Part shown: positions 1 through 7,394 of the stretch, in pieces
Numbering within the stretch: the first letter of the stretch is position 1
Layout of the letters: every line of letters starts with the position of its first letter
Assembly: GCA_964636655.1 (NCBI GenBank)
Contig: CAZWTK010000023.1
Location: forward strand, 1-29,908
From: Fen-549 sp964636655
Lineage (GTDB): Bacteria > Actinomycetota > Thermoleophilia > Gaiellales > Gaiellaceae
DNA length: 29,908 nt
Direction of reading: 5' to 3'
The notes under the pieces: model-generated
The model's database searches: none
Seen by the model: only the letters and a program-made list of their open reading frames with translations
What the model was told of the DNA's origin: nothing
Translations under genes and position numbers: made by a program

Positions 1-204
1 CACGGCTCGTTCGAGAAGGAGACTAGACGCCAGGTGATCGACTTCTATCGTGAAATCGTTCAGAACCTGAAGCCCTGGCGTGCAAAGCCACCGAAGCTTC
101 CGGATAAATCGAAGCAAACGTCTGAAGCTCCTCGGGCGGACCCGCCCCATTTCGCAGATGTCGAAGGGCGCGATATCGGAGAAGCGACTACTTCGGGTAC
201 CTAG
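1..204 (+). CDS. C-terminal fragment of an unidentified protein
   Basis: An open frame enters from the left edge and ends at TAG 202-204, giving 67 residues. It begins HGSFEKETRRQVIDFYREI, followed by a proline- and lysine-rich, apparently disordered tail. A His-Gly followed by a short amphipathic helix ending near the C-terminus is compatible with the catalytic-His end of an alpha/beta hydrolase, but nothing else of such a fold is in view, so this is only a suggestion. The frame has no start inside the window and continues upstream. The gene points toward the hairpin-rich stretch at 431-520. Confidence 0.5.
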   Translation, partial: HGSFEKETRRQVIDFYREIVQNLKPWRAKPPKLPDKSKQTSEAPRADPPHFADVEGRDIGEATTSGT

Positions 205-477
205 CTCACAGCACGAGCACGGTGCTCCTCCACTAAGCCTCCGTTTCTCGCACCGCCGCCTGTGCTACGAGCCGCTCGAGGACAGTGTTGACAGCACGAG
301 CTCGCGAAGGATCGTGCCCAGCCGCCGCGACCGACATGGCGGGCGCGGCTCACAAAACGCCATCCCCCGGCCGTTACATCCCGAACACCGACCGCGATAA
401 CGGCCAGCCGAGTACGCTCGTAGGAGCAGACGAGTCACACGCGCCGAAGGCGCGCAGACTCGTACACCTAGCCCATA
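205..477. other. Intergenic stretch without a convincing gene
   Basis: Open frames here (for example 80-400 and 285-587 on plus) are arginine-rich, show no family motif and run across the tRNA or across the real frame at 1-204, so I do not call them. The stretch contains a hairpin at 431-462 and lies just beyond the 3' end of the minus-strand tRNA. No direct repeat of the tRNA 3' end, as an integration site would leave, is visible. Confidence 0.5.
431..462. other. Hairpin with two stacked stems
   Basis: CGAGT (431-435) pairs with ACTCG (458-462), and CGCGCC (440-445) pairs with GGCGCG (449-454) over a GAA loop, with a small internal loop between the stems. There is no T tract. It could end transcription of the gene at 1-204 or of the tRNA, or be part of a structured RNA. 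Confidence 0.5.
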
Positions 478-520
478 CCGCGAAAAGTCATCGCCGGCCC
501 TGCCGGCGGACTTTTCGCGG
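478..520 (-). terminator. Long perfect hairpin just 3' of tRNA-Val
   Basis: CCGCGAAAAGTC (478-489) pairs perfectly with GACTTTTCGCGG (509-520), and inside it GCCGGC (493-498) pairs with GCCGGC (502-507) over a 3-nt CCT loop, with only a small bulge between stems. It begins five bases beyond the discriminator base of the minus-strand tRNA, the position of a terminator or a 3'-processing structure. No U tract follows on either strand, so it would be a U-less terminator of the sort proposed for actinobacteria, or an RNA-processing signal. The structure is seen; its role is inferred. Confidence 0.55.
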
Positions 521-525
521 AGAAG

Positions 526-598
526 TGGGCGGTACTGGGCTTGAACCAGTGACCCCCAGCTTGTCGAGCTGGTGCTCTCCCAACTGAGCTAACCGCCC
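526..598 (-). tRNA. tRNA-Val (anticodon GAC)
   Basis: The minus strand folds into a full 73-nt cloverleaf. The acceptor stem GGGCGGT/ACCGCCC, D stem GCTC/GAGC, anticodon stem CCAGC/GCTGG and T stem ACTGG/CCAGT are all perfectly paired. The D loop is AGTTGGGA, the T loop TTCAAGC, and the discriminator base is A. The anticodon loop is TCGACAA, so positions 34-36 read GAC (valine, GUC/GUU codons). The 3' CCA is not encoded (CTT follows). Position 33 is C (plus base G566), where U is nearly invariant in elongator tRNAs; this is the only irregular feature. Confidence 0.95.
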
Positions 599-667
599 TA
601 GTCGTCGAGATTCTAGCGAGCAATCACCTCCGCTCGACAGCTCAGCGAGAGAGAGGTTCTCACAGGA

Positions 668-1411
668 TCAGAACGCCAGTGCGAGCGCCAGCCCTGTCGA
701 GCCCGCCTGGCCGAGAGCAAAGCTGGTGAAGTTGTTGATCGCATGAGCGATCATGCACGCCCAGAGAGAGTCGCTCTTCTTCAGAATCCATCCGAGCAGA
801 ACGCTGAAGGCGATCAAAAACAGAACCGCGCCGAGTAAGCCGAGTCCGATCGCCCTCCCGTCCCTGATCCAGCGCGGAACGTGGATCAGAACGAGCAGAA
901 GCGCTGTGGTGAGGTTGGCCCAACGGAACGGCAGTCTCGTGGCGAGCCGTTGGAGGATGTACCCCCTGAACGCAATCTCCTCGGTGAATCCAACCAGCAG
1001 CACTCCGGAGATCCACTTTCCCCAGGCGAAGCCCGGGTCGAAGTCGAAGCCTCCCGGGAGGCTCACGGCGATCAGGTACGCGGAGAGCGCAGCGCCTAGC
1101 CCGAGACCGTAGAGCAGACCCTTGCCCCAGCCCATTCGGAGCTTCAGATAGTCGAGCGGGCTCTGCCTCTCCTCATAACGAACGAGAAGGAAGACCGGAA
1201 GCGTCCAGATCGAAAGCTTGGCGAGGTTTTCGAGAGCTAGGAAGGCCGGGCCGCCGCCGAAACGAGGGGTTAGAAAGACGAGATAGCAGCTCCAGACGGC
1301 GAAGAAGACAACCCCGTAGATCGTAAACCGACGAGAATCGACTCGGTTGTAGCCTTCCCCGATCGCGGGCGCTGCCCTCGGTTTATCCGGGTCTAGGACT
1401 TCTTCGGACAC
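668..1411 (-). CDS. CPBP-family intramembrane metalloprotease
   Basis: This 247-residue multi-pass membrane protein carries the three CPBP (Abi/CAAX-protease) motifs in order: EExxxR as E144-E145-I-A-F-R149, a His in the second conserved helix at H177, and HxxxN as H223-A-I-N226. Family members are membrane-embedded metal-dependent endopeptidases; in bacteria substrates are mostly unknown, with roles in prenyl-protein processing, bacteriocin immunity and regulated proteolysis. The start is GTG at 1409-1411, abutting the TAG (1412-1414) of the upstream acetyltransferase, so the two are almost certainly cotranscribed and coupled. The N-terminal 25 residues are polar and cytosolic, followed by about seven hydrophobic segments. 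Family assignment is firm; substrate unknown. Confidence 0.88.
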   Translation of the reverse strand: MSEEVLDPDKPRAAPAIGEGYNRVDSRRFTIYGVVFFAVWSCYLVFLTPRFGGGPAFLALENLAKLSIWTLPVFLLVRYEERQSPLDYLKLRMGWGKGLLYGLGLGAALSAYLIAVSLPGGFDFDPGFAWGKWISGVLLVGFTEEIAFRGYILQRLATRLPFRWANLTTALLLVLIHVPRWIRDGRAIGLGLLGAVLFLIAFSVLLGWILKKSDSLWACMIAHAINNFTSFALGQAGSTGLALALAF

Positions 1412-2623
1412 CTAGAACATCTCGGGGCACCAGGGTGCCACGGAAGTCGCAAAGAGCCGGTCGGCGCAGGCGATGCCGCCCGGACGCAGCTCCTCGACCA
1501 GGCCAGCGCGGGCCAGCTGGGTGAAGTTGAAGCCACCCATGAAGACGCTGGCCAGCTCGCGCACCTCGAGGTGCAGGTCGGCCTCGCCGTTAGCGCGCGA
1601 GACCTCGCCCTCCTCGATCCGGTAGCAGCCCTCGTTCCAGGGGCAGAACGAGTCCACGACTTCGATCACCAGCTGCTCGCCACCGGCGAAGGAGCGCGCT
1701 CTGAGCGCCGACTCGACGTCTACAAGACGTAACCAGATGCCGTCCTGGGCGCGGAGGCGCAGCCGCCTTGGCTCGGCGAGCAGGAAGAAGAGGGGATGGT
1801 CGATCGGCATGTACTCGACATGGATCTGTGCCATCAGGTCGACGTCGAACAGGTAGCGCCAGACCTCGGCGGTCGCGGCGGTGTCGACGCCGATCGCCTC
1901 CCTGACCTCGAGCGTCGAGTTCGAACGGCCCTCGACGAACTCGGTGCGAACGCTGTAGAGCGCGTAGCCGGCCGGCTTGCCTTCGCGCTCGAAGAGAACC
2001 CGCGTCAGAGGACCGGCGCCGTGACGTTCAGCGGGGTCGTCGTGTAGCTGCCTGACCTCCCACCAGTCGCGAGTGCGCGAGAGCATGCCGGGGATTTGCG
2101 GCGCCACCTGCTCGTATACGGGCGGGAAACTGTCGAGCGCCTCTTCCTTTTTCACCTGCCGCGCCGCGAGCGTCCGCTCCCAGCGTTTGTGGAAGTGGGT
2201 GTGCCCGCGGTCGATGCGGATCTCACCGTTGATCGAACACATGCCGCAGCCGAAACGACCGTAAATCGCCTCCTCGGCCACCCAGAGCGAGGCAATCGGC
2301 TCGCCGCGCTCGCGCGCATTATCGAGCAGCTGCTTCATCAACTTGCTCAGGAGTCCCTGGCGCCGGTGGGTCGGGCGCACACCGACGAGCGTGATGCCCG
2401 CAGTCGGTACCGGTCCGCCCGGAATCGTCATCTGGAAGGGGTAGGCACTGGTCGATCCGACCACCTCTTTGCCGTCGAAGGCGGCGTTGATGTGGTCGGC
2501 CGGCAGAACGCGGCGGAAGTTCGCGACCAGCTCTTCTTTCGGGTCCTCGCCGAAGTACTGCCAGATCGGCGTGATCCCGGCGGCGAACTCCTCGTCTGTG
2601 CAGGTGCGGATCTCGATGGCCAT
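1412..2623 (-). CDS. Eis-like GNAT N-acetyltransferase
   Basis: The 403-residue length and layout match the Eis family: two tandem GNAT folds plus a C-terminal sterol-carrier-protein-like domain. The acetyl-CoA loop is VRPTHRRQG at residues 82-90. Y121 in YGRFG matches the Tyr that acts as general acid in Mycobacterium Eis, and the chain ends WCPEMF, consistent with the buried C-terminal carboxylate used in catalysis by that family. Eis proteins acetylate amines of aminoglycosides and of some host or cellular proteins; the natural substrate here cannot be read from sequence. The start is ATG at 2621-2623, with GAGGG upstream on the minus strand as ribosome binding site. It is first in a two-gene unit with the CPBP protease and is divergent from galK. 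Confidence 0.88.
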   Translation of the reverse strand: MAIEIRTCTDEEFAAGITPIWQYFGEDPKEELVANFRRVLPADHINAAFDGKEVVGSTSAYPFQMTIPGGPVPTAGITLVGVRPTHRRQGLLSKLMKQLLDNARERGEPIASLWVAEEAIYGRFGCGMCSINGEIRIDRGHTHFHKRWERTLAARQVKKEEALDSFPPVYEQVAPQIPGMLSRTRDWWEVRQLHDDPAERHGAGPLTRVLFEREGKPAGYALYSVRTEFVEGRSNSTLEVREAIGVDTAATAEVWRYLFDVDLMAQIHVEYMPIDHPLFFLLAEPRRLRLRAQDGIWLRLVDVESALRARSFAGGEQLVIEVVDSFCPWNEGCYRIEEGEVSRANGEADLHLEVRELASVFMGGFNFTQLARAGLVEELRPGGIACADRLFATSVAPWCPEMF

Positions 2624-2709
2624 GTGGCCCTCTTGGGTGACGCGTATTCGTAGCAGTAGCGTCCGATCGCCGCAACTAGTGTCAATAATTCGAGTACGGT
2701 GAGCCGAGC

Positions 2710-3813
2710 ATGAGCGCGCACCACGTCTTCTGGGCGCCCGGTCGGGTAAACCTGATCGGTGAGTTCACCGACCTCGTCGGCGGGCCCGTCCTGCCCGCGG
2801 CGCTCGACCTCGGAGTTCGTATCGAGGCCGTGGCCGCGGATGCGATCGACCTCTGCTCGCACGAGCTGGGCGGCCGGGCACGACTGGCGGCGGACGGAAG
2901 TCCGGAGGAGGACGGGAACGAGGGCTGGGCGCGCTACGTCGCCGCGATCGCCTCCGAGCTGGCACTGCTGGGGCGGCCCGGGGTCGGGCTGGAGGGCGAG
3001 ATCTCCTCGACCCTGCCGATCGGGGCCGGCCTGTCGTCGTCGGCGGCGTTGGAGGTGGCCGTCGGGCTGGCTCTCTGTGCCGTGGCCGACTTCCCGCTCG
3101 AGCCGCTCGAGCTGGCGCAAGCCGCACGACGGGCCGAGCACCGCGCGGTCGGCGTCCCCTGCGGCATCCTCGATCAGGCCGCCTCACTGCTCGGGCGTGC
3201 CGGAAACGCGCTGCTGCTCGACACGGGCACGCTCGCCTACGAGTACGTTCCGCTACCCGAGGGGATGGCGCTCGTGATCGTCGACTCCGGCGTCGCGCGC
3301 CGGCTGGAGAGTTCCGGCTACGCCGCCCGCCAGGAGGAGGTGGGGCGCGCGCTCACCGCCTTCGCCGGGCGCGACCCGCGTGAGATCACACCCGCCGAGA
3401 TCGACGCGAAGGAGGCTCGGGGCGCGATCGACCCCGTCGCCGCCCGGCGGCTGCGCCACGTGGTCGGCGAGGGCGAGCGCGTACACGAGGTGGCGCGGCT
3501 CTTCGGCGAGCCGACGGCGGCGAGCCTCGAACGGCTGGACGAGGTGTTCGCCGCGGGGCACGAGAGCGTTCGCCGCGACTGGGAGGCGTCGACGCCCGAG
3601 CTCGACCAGCTGGTCGAGCTGGCCCGAGAGAAGGGCGCGGTCGCGGCCCGGATGACCGGCGGTGGCTTCGGCGGCTCGATCGTCGCGCTGGCCTGGGCCG
3701 ATCGGGCGGCAGAGCTCGCCGACTCGGTGCTGAGCGCATACGAAAGCCACGGCGACGCCCCGGCGAAGGCCTACGTCTGCCGCGCCTCCGACGGCGCAGA
3801 GCAGATCTCCTGA
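2710..3813 (+). CDS. galK: Galactokinase (GHMP kinase) with altered motif 1
   Basis: This 367-residue GHMP kinase phosphorylates a sugar at C1 with ATP. Motif 1 is APGRVNLIGEFTDL at residues 9-22, motif 2 is the glycine/serine-rich LPIGAGLSSSAALE phosphate loop, motif 3 is MTGGGFGGS near the C-terminus, and GILDQ contains D155, the equivalent of the catalytic Asp of galactokinases. Canonical galactokinases read GEHTDY in motif 1; here the His that hydrogen-bonds galactose is Phe19 and the Tyr is Leu22, while Glu18 and Asp21 are kept. The neighbouring galT and sugar importer favour galactose, but a related sugar is possible. It converges tail to tail with galT, with one base between stops. The start is ATG 2710, preceded by a weak GTGAG; 86 bases separate it from the divergent eis-like gene. 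Confidence 0.85.
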   Translation: MSAHHVFWAPGRVNLIGEFTDLVGGPVLPAALDLGVRIEAVAADAIDLCSHELGGRARLAADGSPEEDGNEGWARYVAAIASELALLGRPGVGLEGEISSTLPIGAGLSSSAALEVAVGLALCAVADFPLEPLELAQAARRAEHRAVGVPCGILDQAASLLGRAGNALLLDTGTLAYEYVPLPEGMALVIVDSGVARRLESSGYAARQEEVGRALTAFAGRDPREITPAEIDAKEARGAIDPVAARRLRHVVGEGERVHEVARLFGEPTAASLERLDEVFAAGHESVRRDWEASTPELDQLVELAREKGAVAARMTGGGFGGSIVALAWADRAAELADSVLSAYESHGDAPAKAYVCRASDGAEQIS

Positions 3814-3814
3814 A

Positions 3815-4936
3815 CTAGTCGCGGCGTCCGCGCTCGACGGCGTCGCGCAGCATCTGTGCCGCCTGCTCGGGCCGCACGTCGTTGATGAATACGCTCATCG
3901 CCGACTCCGACGCGGCCGGGTACTTGAGCTTCTCGGGGCTGCGCCGGCTCGAGAAGACCTGGAGATGGAGGTAGGCGAGCTCGCGCCCGCTTCGCACCGG
4001 TGCCTGGTGCACCGCCGCGATATAGGGCATTCGAAGGTCGAACAGCCGATCAAGACCACGCAACACGTCGCGAAAGATGCGGGAAAGCTCGTCGCGCTCG
4101 GCGCCTGTGAGCGCCGCCAGATCGGGCACCTGGCGCCTGGGATAGATGTGAACCTCGAACGGCCAGCGCGCAAAGGCCGGCACGAATGCCGCCCAGAGCG
4201 CGCTCTCGGCGACGATTCTCGTGCGGGCCTCGAGCTCAGCGACCAGCACGTCGGCGAACAGGTTGCGCCCGGTCTCGTCGCAGTGGCGGCGGGCACTCTC
4301 GAGCATCCGCCGCGTGCGCGGCGTCACGAAGGGATAGGCATAGATCTGTCCGTGCGGATGGTGGAGTGTGACGCCGATCTCCTCGCCCCTGTTCTCGAAG
4401 CAGAACACCTGCTCGACGCCGTCCAGAGAGCCCAGCTCGACGCTGCGGTCGATCCAGACCTCGATCACCGTCCGCACCCGCTCGGGTGAGAGCTCGGCGA
4501 AGGACAGATCGTGCTGTGGGGTGAAGCAGACGACCTCGCAACGTCCGTACGCCACGCTGCGAGTAGCGGCCGTGTCTCCCTCGGGCAGCGGCGAGAGCTC
4601 CAGCGAGCCGGTCGCAAACGAGGGGAAGCGATTCTCGAACACGACGACGTCGTAGTCGCTCGCGGGGATCTCGGTCGAGCGCTCCGCCGTCGACGGGCAA
4701 AGCGGACATTCGTTCTCGCGCGGCAGGTGCGTACGCTCCTGCCTGTGCGAGGCGATCACGACCTCGGCGTCAAGCAGCGGGTCGTGGCGCAGCTCGATTG
4801 CGATCTCGACCCGGGGCAGCTTGCGGCGGTCGGCTTCCTCTCGATTGCGCGCCCGCTCGTCGAAGTAGATGAGCCCGCGCCCATCGGCGAGCTTGATCCG
4901 GGTCTTGACCAGCTGCGGCCTCGTTGTAGCCGACAC
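3815..4936 (-). CDS. galT: Galactose-1-phosphate uridylyltransferase
   Basis: This cytosolic enzyme exchanges UMP between UDP-glucose and galactose-1-phosphate, the second Leloir step. The 373-residue protein shows the zinc-site pair CPLC (77-80), the ENRFPSF strand (101-107), the catalytic HPHGQ (193-197) whose second His carries UMP, and the C-terminal HLQVFSSRRSPEKLKY plus SE region of the HIT-fold family. I chose GTG at 4934-4936 because it overlaps the TAG of the DeoR gene by one base (TAGTG), a classic coupling arrangement, and the protein begins correctly there. A longer open frame reaching 5437 merely overlaps the regulator and has no family similarity. The gene is thus second in a deoR-galT unit. 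Confidence 0.93.
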   Translation of the reverse strand: MSATTRPQLVKTRIKLADGRGLIYFDERARNREEADRRKLPRVEIAIELRHDPLLDAEVVIASHRQERTHLPRENECPLCPSTAERSTEIPASDYDVVVFENRFPSFATGSLELSPLPEGDTAATRSVAYGRCEVVCFTPQHDLSFAELSPERVRTVIEVWIDRSVELGSLDGVEQVFCFENRGEEIGVTLHHPHGQIYAYPFVTPRTRRMLESARRHCDETGRNLFADVLVAELEARTRIVAESALWAAFVPAFARWPFEVHIYPRRQVPDLAALTGAERDELSRIFRDVLRGLDRLFDLRMPYIAAVHQAPVRSGRELAYLHLQVFSSRRSPEKLKYPAASESAMSVFINDVRPEQAAQMLRDAVERGRRD

Positions 4937-5838
4937 TAATCGCCTTTTCCGGCCGTGCTGTCGGTTCCCGTGGCTGCAGGCTCGACCACGATCAACTCCC
5001 CCACCTCGAGCTCGATCTGCTCCCTGGCCTCGGCCCCGATCGAATCGTCGGTTATCAGCACGTCGGCGCCGGAAAGCGGGCAGATGGTCGAGAGACCGAT
5101 CGTGTCCCACTTCGTCTGATCGGCGAGGACGACGATCGATCGCGCGGCCTCGATCAGTGCCTGGTCGACCTCGGCCTCGAGAAAGTTCGGCGTCGTAAAC
5201 CCACGCTCCGAGCTCATGCCGTGAACGCCGAGGAAGAGCTGATCGATGTTCAGCGAACGAACCGCCGCAACCGCGACCGGCCCCACGAGCGCGTCGGACG
5301 GCGTGCGCACGCCGCCGGTGAGAATCACCGTCTGGTGGAGTGCCGCACTGTTCGGGTAGAGCACCTCGGCAACGGGAATCGAGTTCGTGACGACGGTGAT
5401 CCCGGGTATCGCCACGAGCTTCCTGGCCAACCTCCAAGTCGTAGTCCCCGCCGAGAGCGCAACCGCCGAGTCGGGCGACACGAAGCTTGCAGCGCAGGCT
5501 GCTATCGCCTCCTTCTCGGCCTCCCGCTGGGTCGACTTCGCCTCGAACCCCGGCTCGTGCGTCGCCAGCGCGTGCACCGTTGCGGCGCCTCCGTGAACCT
5601 TCCTCACCAGACCCTGACCGGCAAGCGCCTCGAGATCGCGCCGTATGGTCATGTCGGAAACGCCCAACTCTTGCACCAGCTCGCGCACTCTCACGCCACC
5701 GTGCGCCTGTACGCGCTCGATGATCGCCCTCTGACGCTGAGCCGCCAGCATTTGCGAGGTTTTTGGAGTGTCGTCGTCGCTCTCGGCGGCGGGCGGCGAC
5801 CCCGGATCAGGCGGCGTGCTGAAGGTATGACCGCTCAC
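4936..5838 (-). CDS. DeoR/GlpR-family transcriptional regulator of the sugar locus
   Basis: The 300 residues comprise a DeoR-type winged helix near residues 35-85 (MLAAQRQRAIIERV, then SDMTIRRDLEALAGQGLVRK) and a C-terminal sugar-phosphate sensor of the DeoR C-terminal/ISOCOT fold (SAGTTTWRLARKL, TVVTNSIPVAEVL, VGPVA). Family members usually repress sugar operons and are released by a phosphorylated sugar. Position between galT and the divergent ABC importer makes both likely targets, with a galactose-derived phosphate as possible inducer. The start is uncertain: GTG 5838 gives a polar 29-residue N-terminal tail and lies about five bases from the predicted transcription start, so it would be nearly leaderless; ATG at residue 30 gives the usual family length. 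No Shine-Dalgarno precedes either. Confidence 0.87.
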   Translation of the reverse strand: MSGHTFSTPPDPGSPPAAESDDDTPKTSQMLAAQRQRAIIERVQAHGGVRVRELVQELGVSDMTIRRDLEALAGQGLVRKVHGGAATVHALATHEPGFEAKSTQREAEKEAIAACAASFVSPDSAVALSAGTTTWRLARKLVAIPGITVVTNSIPVAEVLYPNSAALHQTVILTGGVRTPSDALVGPVAVAAVRSLNIDQLFLGVHGMSSERGFTTPNFLEAEVDQALIEAARSIVVLADQTKWDTIGLSTICPLSGADVLITDDSIGAEAREQIELEVGELIVVEPAATGTDSTAGKGD

Positions 5839-5849
5839 GAGGAGACGAG

Positions 5850-5878
5850 AGTGTGCAACAGAATCGCCCGTAAGTCAA
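5850..5878 (-). promoter_or_regulatory. Candidate sigma-70-type promoter of deoR-galT
   Basis: On the minus strand TTGACT (5878-5873) and CACACT (5855-5850) are separated by exactly 17 bases. The expected transcription start, near 5843, is only about five bases before the GTG at 5838, which would explain the absence of a ribosome binding site. The -10 match is imperfect. Confidence 0.45.
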
Positions 5879-5923
5879 CATAACCAATCATCACGTCGCA
5901 GACAATACCGGTCTAGTACCCGC

Positions 5924-5952
5924 TTGACAGAGCGCTTCCCATCGAGTTGACT
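5924..5952 (+). promoter_or_regulatory. TTGAC repeats ahead of the sugar importer
   Basis: TTGACA (5924-5929) and TTGACT (5947-5952) lie in direct orientation 23 bases apart before the binding-protein gene. A third TTGACT lies on the minus strand at 5873-5878. They could be -35 elements or half-sites of a DeoR-type operator. No convincing -10 sits 16-18 bases after either plus-strand copy, which is why I do not call a promoter. Confidence 0.3.
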
Positions 5953-5993
5953 CCCCTTCGTTGTTCGTTTCTGTGAATCTATGGGAGGGCCGG

Positions 5994-7349
5994 ATGTCCG
6001 ACGAGACAATGAAGCACCGAGAAGTGCGTACTTCGCGTGTCAAGCGCGGAGCCGTCGTTCTCGGCCTAATCGTGCTTGCGCTCGTGGTGGCTTTGTCCAC
6101 CGCTGGGTGCGGGAAGAAGAAGAGCTCCACCTCAACCACCAGCGCCATGGGGAACTGCAAGCTCTCGGTGTTCTCGTGGTGGACGGGTGGCGGCGAAGCC
6201 GCCGGACTTGACGCGTTGATCAAGATCTGGAACAAAGACAACCCCGACTGCCCGTTCGTGAACGAGACCGTGGCCGGTGGCGCCGGGTCAAACGCCAAGG
6301 CCGTGCTGGCCAAGCGACTGCAAAACAACAATCCGCCGGACTCCTTCCAGGGTCATGCGGGCAAGGAGTTGCTCGACTACATCAAGGCTGATCAGATTGA
6401 GCCGATCGACTTCATCTACAACGACAACGGCTTCAGGGACGTCATGCCGAAGACGCTCCTCGACCAGATCAGCTACAAGGGGCATCTGTACTCGGTGCCG
6501 GTGAACATCCACCGCGCCAATATCCTCTGGTACAGCCCCTCGGTCCTGAAAAAGGCGGGCATCGCAACGCCGCCCAAGACCTGGGACGAGTTCATCGCCG
6601 CTCTCGACAAGGCCAAGGCAGCGGGCGTTATCCCGCTCGCTGTTGGCGAGCAGTGGACGCAGCAGCATCTGCTCGAGACGGTCATGATCGGTGCGCTTGG
6701 CGCCGACGGTTGGGCCAACCTCTGGGTGAAGGGTGCCGACTGGAGTGGTGCCGGCGTCACGAAGGCGCTCGATCGCTACAAGACGCTGCTCACCACCTAC
6801 ACGAACAGTGACTCTGCCACGCTGACTTGGCAGGATGCCGGTAAGCTCGTGGTTGACGGCAAGGCCGCCTTCAACATCATGGGCGATTGGCAAGACGGTT
6901 ACTTCAGCGGTTCGCTGAAGGGCGACAACCTGGCCAAGAAGCCGAACGTCGACTACGGCTGGGTCGCAGTACCGGATACGGACGGAGTCTTCGACTGGCT
7001 GTCCGACAGCTTCACGCTGCCCAAGGGGGCGCCGCACCGCGACGCTGCCGTCAAGTGGCTGGGCTTCCTTGGTAGCAAGCAGGCGCAGGACACGTTCAAC
7101 CCGCTCAAGGGCTCGATTCCTGCCCGTACAGACACCGATCCGTCGCTGTACGACGCATACCTGCAGTGGAACCTGGAGCAGTGGAAGAACGACCAGCTGG
7201 CGTGCTCGCTGACGCACGGCTGCGCGGCCTCCAACGCGTGGACCGCCGACATCGGCACGGCGCTCGGTTTGTTCCTGCAAGACAAGGACGTGGCCAAGTT
7301 CCAGAATGCTCTGGTCAAGGCCGCAAAGAAGTACTCAGCAACGAACTAG
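5994..7349 (+). CDS. Sugar-binding lipoprotein of a CUT1 ABC importer (glucose/galactose type)
   Basis: The 451-residue lipoprotein has a charged N-terminus, a hydrophobic segment at 20-36 and a lipobox with Cys39 (STAGC), so it should be anchored outside the membrane. The mature part is an extracellular solute-binding protein family 1 member: WWTGGGEAAGLDALI at the start, FQGHAGKELL, YSVPVNIHRANILWY, TWDEFIAAL, EQWTQQHL, FNIMGDWQDGYF and DTFNPLKGSIPAR. These blocks match what I remember of the Thermus thermophilus glucose/galactose-binding protein, so hexose specificity is likely, though I could not align them. The start is ATG 5994, with GGGAGGG at 5983-5989; an upstream TTG at 5961 has no such site. 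It is first of a four-gene operon, divergent from deoR-galT. Confidence 0.9.
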   Translation: MSDETMKHREVRTSRVKRGAVVLGLIVLALVVALSTAGCGKKKSSTSTTSAMGNCKLSVFSWWTGGGEAAGLDALIKIWNKDNPDCPFVNETVAGGAGSNAKAVLAKRLQNNNPPDSFQGHAGKELLDYIKADQIEPIDFIYNDNGFRDVMPKTLLDQISYKGHLYSVPVNIHRANILWYSPSVLKKAGIATPPKTWDEFIAALDKAKAAGVIPLAVGEQWTQQHLLETVMIGALGADGWANLWVKGADWSGAGVTKALDRYKTLLTTYTNSDSATLTWQDAGKLVVDGKAAFNIMGDWQDGYFSGSLKGDNLAKKPNVDYGWVAVPDTDGVFDWLSDSFTLPKGAPHRDAAVKWLGFLGSKQAQDTFNPLKGSIPARTDTDPSLYDAYLQWNLEQWKNDQLACSLTHGCAASNAWTADIGTALGLFLQDKDVAKFQNALVKAAKKYSATN

Positions 7350-7394
7350 GGAAATGACTGCGCAATTGACGCCAGTAGTAAGCGGAGTCGAAAG

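Noticed and set aside
285..587. Plus-strand frame across the tRNA
   Set aside because: It is antisense to the tRNA and includes the hairpin; its C-terminal residues are translated tRNA.
205..598. Genomic-island attachment site at tRNA-Val
   Set aside because: No integrase and no direct repeat of the tRNA 3' end was found in the window.
4937..5437. N-terminal extension of the galT frame
   Set aside because: It overlaps the DeoR gene in another frame; the TAGTG overlap at 4936 gives the natural start.
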